Source: Planctomycetia bacterium
Lineage (GTDB): Bacteria > Planctomycetota > GCA-002687715
Direction: 5' to 3'
Length of the DNA stretch: 64,000 nt
NCBI GenBank assembly: GCA_005790545.1
Contig: SXUL01000086.1
Location: forward strand, 31,177-95,176
The position numbers were made by a program, and so were the translations under genes. The notes below the pieces were generated by a model that had not been told where the DNA came from, did not search any database, and worked only from the letters and a program-made list of their open reading frames with translations. Shown here piece by piece: positions 61,333 to 64,000 of this stretch; within the stretch, counting starts at the first letter, position 1, and every line of letters begins with the position of its first letter.

Positions 61333-62723
61333 GCGCAAACAAGCCGCCTGATGGATTCGATGTCCTCGTCGTGGACGACGAAGACTCCATGCGTTTCTTT
61401 GTGCAGAGTGCCCTCAAGCGCGCCGGTCACCGCGTCACCACGGCCACCAACGGCGCCGAGGCCCTCGCCACTCTCGAACGCGGGCTCTTCGATGTCGTGG
61501 TGACGGACCTCCGCATGCCCGGGATGGACGGTCACGAGCTCTTTCGCGCGGTCCTGCAACTTCCCGCACCGCCGCGCGTGGTCTTGATGACCGGCTTCGG
61601 CAGCATTCAGGATGCTGTCGCAGCACTCGGCGCGGGTGCGGAGAACTATCTCAGCAAGCCCTTCGAGGCGGAGGAGCTCTTGCTCGCGGTCTCGAAGGCC
61701 GGAGACAAGGCGCGTCTCGCTCTGGATGCTGCGGCTTGGAAGGCCAGCGCTGCGGACGGAGCCTTCGAAGGACTCGCTGGCGGCTCGGATGTGATGCGGG
61801 ATCTCGCGCGCACCATTGCGCGGGTTGCCCCGCGCCGAGGCCCGGTGCTGATCACCGGAGAATCCGGCACAGGCAAGGAACTGGTGGCGCGTGCCGTGCA
61901 CAACCGCTCCGAACGTGCGGGGCCCTTTGTGGCCGTGCATGCGGCCGGGTTTCCGCTGGGATTGCTCGAAACGGAACTGTTCGGCGTCGAGGCTGGGGCC
62001 TTCACAGGCGCGGATCGTTCTCGCCCCGGTTACATCGAGCGGGCAGCGGGTGGCACGCTGTATCTGGACGAGGTGGGGGAGATCCCCGCCATTGCGCAAC
62101 CGTCACTGCTCCGCTTCCTGCAGGAAGGCGAAGTCGTGCGGGTGGGCGGCACGGAAGTGCTGCACCCGGATGTGCGCGTCGTGGCGAGCACCACGCAACC
62201 GCTGCGTGAACTCGTGCACTCGGGGCGCCTGCGTCAGGACCTGTACTTCCGTCTCAATGTGCTGCCCATCGAAGTCCCCGCCTTGCGCGAGCGCTTGGCC
62301 GACATGCCGCTGCTCGTGCAGTGCATGCTGATGCGCCTCGGGCGCGGCGGCACGGTCGTCACTCCGGCGGCGATCGCGCTGCTCTCAGCGCGACCCTGGC
62401 CTGGCAACGTGCGCGAGCTTGGCAACTCCATCGAGCGCAGTCTCGTCCTCAAGCCGGACGGGCCTCTGGACGCGGGAGATTTTCAATTCGACGATGCACC
62501 CAGTCCACCCGCTCACGGTGGAGCGCGGAGCTACCGCGAAGTTCTCGAGGACTTCGAGCGGCGCTACCTCGAGTCCATTCTGCGTTCGACTTCAGGAAAC
62601 CTCGCAGAGGCGGCGCGGGAAATGGGTCTGCCGAGGCCGACGCTGCATGCCCGGGTGACAGCACTCGGCCTCGATCTGGCGCGCTTCCGGGGTCGGAGCG
62701 GAGACGGGCCCTTCGCGAGTTGA
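61329..62723 (+). CDS. NtrC-family sigma-54-dependent response regulator
   Basis: A 464-residue transcription activator, partner of the kinase just upstream. The receiver has Asp60 (VVVTDLRMPG) and Lys110. The AAA+ domain has Walker A GESGTGKE (177-184), the sigma-54-contacting GAFTGA (223-228), Walker B GGTLYLDEVGE (241-251) and the arginine-finger region. A C-terminal Fis-type helix-turn-helix ends it (NLAEAAREMGLPRPTLHARV). It shows that the organism uses sigma-54 promoters, though I saw no clear GG-N10-GC site in the window. Overlap ATGA with the kinase gene indicates co-translation. Confidence 0.95.
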   Translation: MSANKPPDGFDVLVVDDEDSMRFFVQSALKRAGHRVTTATNGAEALATLERGLFDVVVTDLRMPGMDGHELFRAVLQLPAPPRVVLMTGFGSIQDAVAALGAGAENYLSKPFEAEELLLAVSKAGDKARLALDAAAWKASAADGAFEGLAGGSDVMRDLARTIARVAPRRGPVLITGESGTGKELVARAVHNRSERAGPFVAVHAAGFPLGLLETELFGVEAGAFTGADRSRPGYIERAAGGTLYLDEVGEIPAIAQPSLLRFLQEGEVVRVGGTEVLHPDVRVVASTTQPLRELVHSGRLRQDLYFRLNVLPIEVPALRERLADMPLLVQCMLMRLGRGGTVVTPAAIALLSARPWPGNVRELGNSIERSLVLKPDGPLDAGDFQFDDAPSPPAHGGARSYREVLEDFERRYLESILRSTSGNLAEAAREMGLPRPTLHARVTALGLDLARFRGRSGDGPFAS

Positions 62724-62914
62724 GCGCATCCGGAAGTCACGCTTCAGAATGCCGGCCCCGTCCCCGCAGGCCACGACGGTGGCAGTGCCGCGGCGGAGGG
62801 ACGTGTGCTGGTGCCCGTGTTCAAGTTCTCCCGGTGCCCTGTCGACACTCTCAAGGCACGCATGGCCGCGCCCGCAGCCGCCGCGCCGAGGATGTACCCG
62901 TGCGAGAAGCCGGC

Positions 62915-63262
62915 ATGACGACGGATGAGCTGGTGGAGTTGCGCGAGCAGTTGCTCGCGCGTGAGCATCTCCTGCAGGCGGAAGTGGCGGGGCACAGCCT
63001 CGATGCCGCCGTGCTCGCGGAACCGGGCGACGACGGCGACGCCGCGCATCTCGTGAACCGGCAGGACGAAACAGTCGCCCTGCTGCGGCGCGAGTGCAAG
63101 GAACTGCACGACATCGAACTGGCCCTGCAGCGCATGGAGAGCGGGCACTACGGCACCTGCGGCGAGTGCAAGAAGCCGATTGCCCCCAAGCGCCTGGAAG
63201 CACTTCCGGCAGCGCTCCGCTGCCTCGCCTGCCAGGAAGCCCGCGAAGTGCGCGCGCGCTGA
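62915..63262 (+). CDS. TraR/DksA-type zinc finger protein
   Basis: A 115-residue protein with an N-terminal coiled coil (LVELREQLLAREHLL, RRECKELHDIELALQRMESG) and a C4 zinc finger (Cys82, Cys85, Cys103, Cys106 in CGECKKPI and CLACQEAR). This is the fold of DksA and its relatives, which enter the RNA polymerase secondary channel to tune stringent-response transcription. The acidic coiled-coil tip of true DksA is reduced here (EPGDDGDAA), so it may be a DksA-like protein rather than DksA itself. The ATG at 62915 is used; an in-frame GTG 15 nt upstream is an alternative. It sits between the NtrC-like regulator and clpB. Confidence 0.85.
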   Translation: MTTDELVELREQLLAREHLLQAEVAGHSLDAAVLAEPGDDGDAAHLVNRQDETVALLRRECKELHDIELALQRMESGHYGTCGECKKPIAPKRLEALPAALRCLACQEAREVRAR

Positions 63263-63387
63263 GGGTCGCGCTGGCAGCATGCTGCCGCAATGACAGCCAC
63301 CCCGGGCGTGGCCGGTGGCTTGAGGCCGATTGTTGCCGTGGATCATGCCCCCATCCGCGTGGCCCGGGTTTTGCGATGAGTGTGCCT

Positions 63388-63429
63388 GGACCGGTCGCAC
63401 CACGATCCCTTGAGCGCCGGTCCGGGAGG
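63388..63429 (+). promoter_or_regulatory. Inverted repeat abutting the clpB ribosome site
   Basis: GGACCGG (63388-63394) and CCGGTCC (63417-63423) form a 7-bp inverted repeat directly before the GGGAGG ribosome site of clpB (63424-63429). A fold could mask or stabilise the start region. The role is speculative. Confidence 0.25.
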
Positions 63430-63436
63430 TCTTCCG

Positions 63437-64000
63437 ATGCAGATGGAACAACTGACCGTGAAAGTGCGGGAGGCACTGCAGGAAGCGACGGAACTCGCGC
63501 GCAAGCGTACGCATCCAGAGGTCACACCGGCGCACATCTTCGCCGCATTCATCGAGCAGCAGGACGGTCTGCTGCCGGCGGTATTGGAGCGACTCGGTAT
63601 TCCCACTGGGCGCTTTGCCGACGCCATGGAAACGGAGTTGAGCAAGTTGCCCGCGCAGCAGGGCGGCACGCTGCATTTCTCGCGCGAGGCCATGGGGCTC
63701 CTGGATGCCGCCGATATGCGCCGCCAGAAGCTGAAGGACAGCCACACCTCGACCGAGCATGTGCTCCTCGCTGCGGCGGATGGTGACGGCGGCGCGGTGT
63801 CGAAGGCCCTGAAGGCACTCGGCCTCGAGCGTGGGCGCATCGAAGGCGCTGTGATGCCTCTGCGCGCCGGTGGGCGCGTGGACAGCGAGGACGCAGAGGG
63901 CAACTATCAAGCACTCAAGAAGTACTGCCGCGATCTCACGGCGCTGGCGCGCGACAGCAAGCTCGCTCCCGTGATCGGTCGCGATGCCGAGATCCGGCGC
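63437..64000 (+). CDS. clpB: ClpB disaggregase, N-terminal part (runs off the window)
   Basis: The first 188 residues of an AAA+ disaggregase that works with DnaK to rescue aggregated proteins. GGGAGG lies 7 nt before ATG 63437. The Clp N-domain is seen: EQLTVKVREALQEATELA, HPEVTPAHIFAAFIEQQDGLL and a second repeat SHTSTEHVLLAAADGDGGAV. The first AAA linker begins with YCRDLTALARDSKLAPVIGRD at the window edge, a ClpB rather than ClpA/C pattern. The rest, with both AAA domains and the middle coil, lies beyond base 64000. Confidence 0.93.
   Translation, partial: MQMEQLTVKVREALQEATELARKRTHPEVTPAHIFAAFIEQQDGLLPAVLERLGIPTGRFADAMETELSKLPAQQGGTLHFSREAMGLLDAADMRRQKLKDSHTSTEHVLLAAADGDGGAVSKALKALGLERGRIEGAVMPLRAGGRVDSEDAEGNYQALKKYCRDLTALARDSKLAPVIGRDAEIRR

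Noticed and set aside
59824..61338. Minus-strand frame of about 500 codons across the histidine kinase
   Set aside because: The plus strand holds complete kinase motifs and is coupled to the NtrC-like gene.
63273..63286. Perfect 14-nt palindrome after the DksA-like gene
   Set aside because: It has no loop and no T-run, so it is a poor hairpin; an operator is possible but there is no second copy near a promoter.
63310..63360. Possible heat-shock sigma promoter (CTTGAG and CCCCCAT) before clpB
   Set aside because: The spacing of about 23 nt is too long for a sigma-32-type promoter.
1..64000. CRISPR arrays, insertion sequences, prophage or rRNA genes
   Set aside because: No regularly spaced direct repeats, transposase motifs, phage genes or rRNA-like sequence were seen on either strand.

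Overview
The window is GC-rich and densely coded, and it reads as a chromosomal segment of a planctomycete-type bacterium. Evidence for the lineage is a cytochrome/DUF1549/DUF1553 protein followed directly by a DUF1501 Tat protein (a pairing typical of Planctomycetota), and several secreted beta-propeller-like proteins with short presequences. Lgt and a Lol/MacB-like ABC system point to lipoproteins and a two-membrane envelope. The lineage call is inference; no rRNA gene lies here. Nearly all the sequence is coding, no gene-free stretch exceeds about 300 bases, and I saw no insertion sequence, phage, CRISPR array or rRNA operon.

Layout. 1-3.8 kb: a hybrid histidine kinase (possibly cut at its 5' end), a small secreted protein and a HEAT-repeat protein. 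4.0-12.4 kb: the cytochrome/DUF1553 plus DUF1501 pair, then permease-ATPase-permease of a LolCDE/MacB-type exporter. 12.4-15.9 kb (minus strand): a membrane-microdomain operon, long NfeD, short NfeD, FloA and a small membrane protein. 15.9-19.8 kb: CutA, ribosomal protein L33, a prenyltransferase-like toroid protein, tRNA-Ala and a FecCD/FecE-type importer. 19.7-23.2 kb (minus): glycogen synthase fused to a DUF4912-like domain plus a GH57 branching enzyme. 23.3-31.1 kb: a small membrane protein, PEP synthase, a choice-of-anchor V protein, an ATP-grasp enzyme and an S9 peptidase fused to a formylglycine-generating-enzyme-like domain. 31.2-32.9 kb: an RCC1/TIG pseudogene with three frameshifts. 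33.1-48.6 kb: DNA methyltransferase, Lgt, UbiD-family decarboxylase, a Kelch protein, then a tight plus-strand run dGTPase-RNase III-Mfd-SurA-like-ATP-grasp-like-EamA-Pgi. 48.6-54.8 kb: the most unusual part (below). 55-64 kb: TrxB, proline dehydrogenase, tRNA-Leu(UAA), GNAT, a VWA protein, an NtrB/NtrC-like pair, a DksA/TraR-type zinc finger protein and the start of ClpB.

The most interesting candidate system is the minus-strand operon at 48.6-52.4 kb. It encodes a pyruvate-kinase-like catalytic domain fused to a LicC/PntC-like nucleotidyltransferase, then a sulfate adenylyltransferase, then a CDP-alcohol phosphatidyltransferase, with gaps of only 11 and 5 nt. This resembles a kinase, cytidylyltransferase, phosphatidyltransferase route to an unrecognised phospholipid or polymer head group. 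Divergent from it is a PAP2 phosphatase fused to a PHP phosphoesterase. The function is inference from architecture.

Central metabolism genes here (Pgi, PpsA, GlgA, GH57) suggest an active gluconeogenesis/glycogen module. Many genes are translationally coupled (ATGA, TGATG or GTGA overlaps). Several operon-leading genes carry a -10-like TAnnnT hexamer only 6-9 nt before the start codon, suggesting leaderless transcripts.
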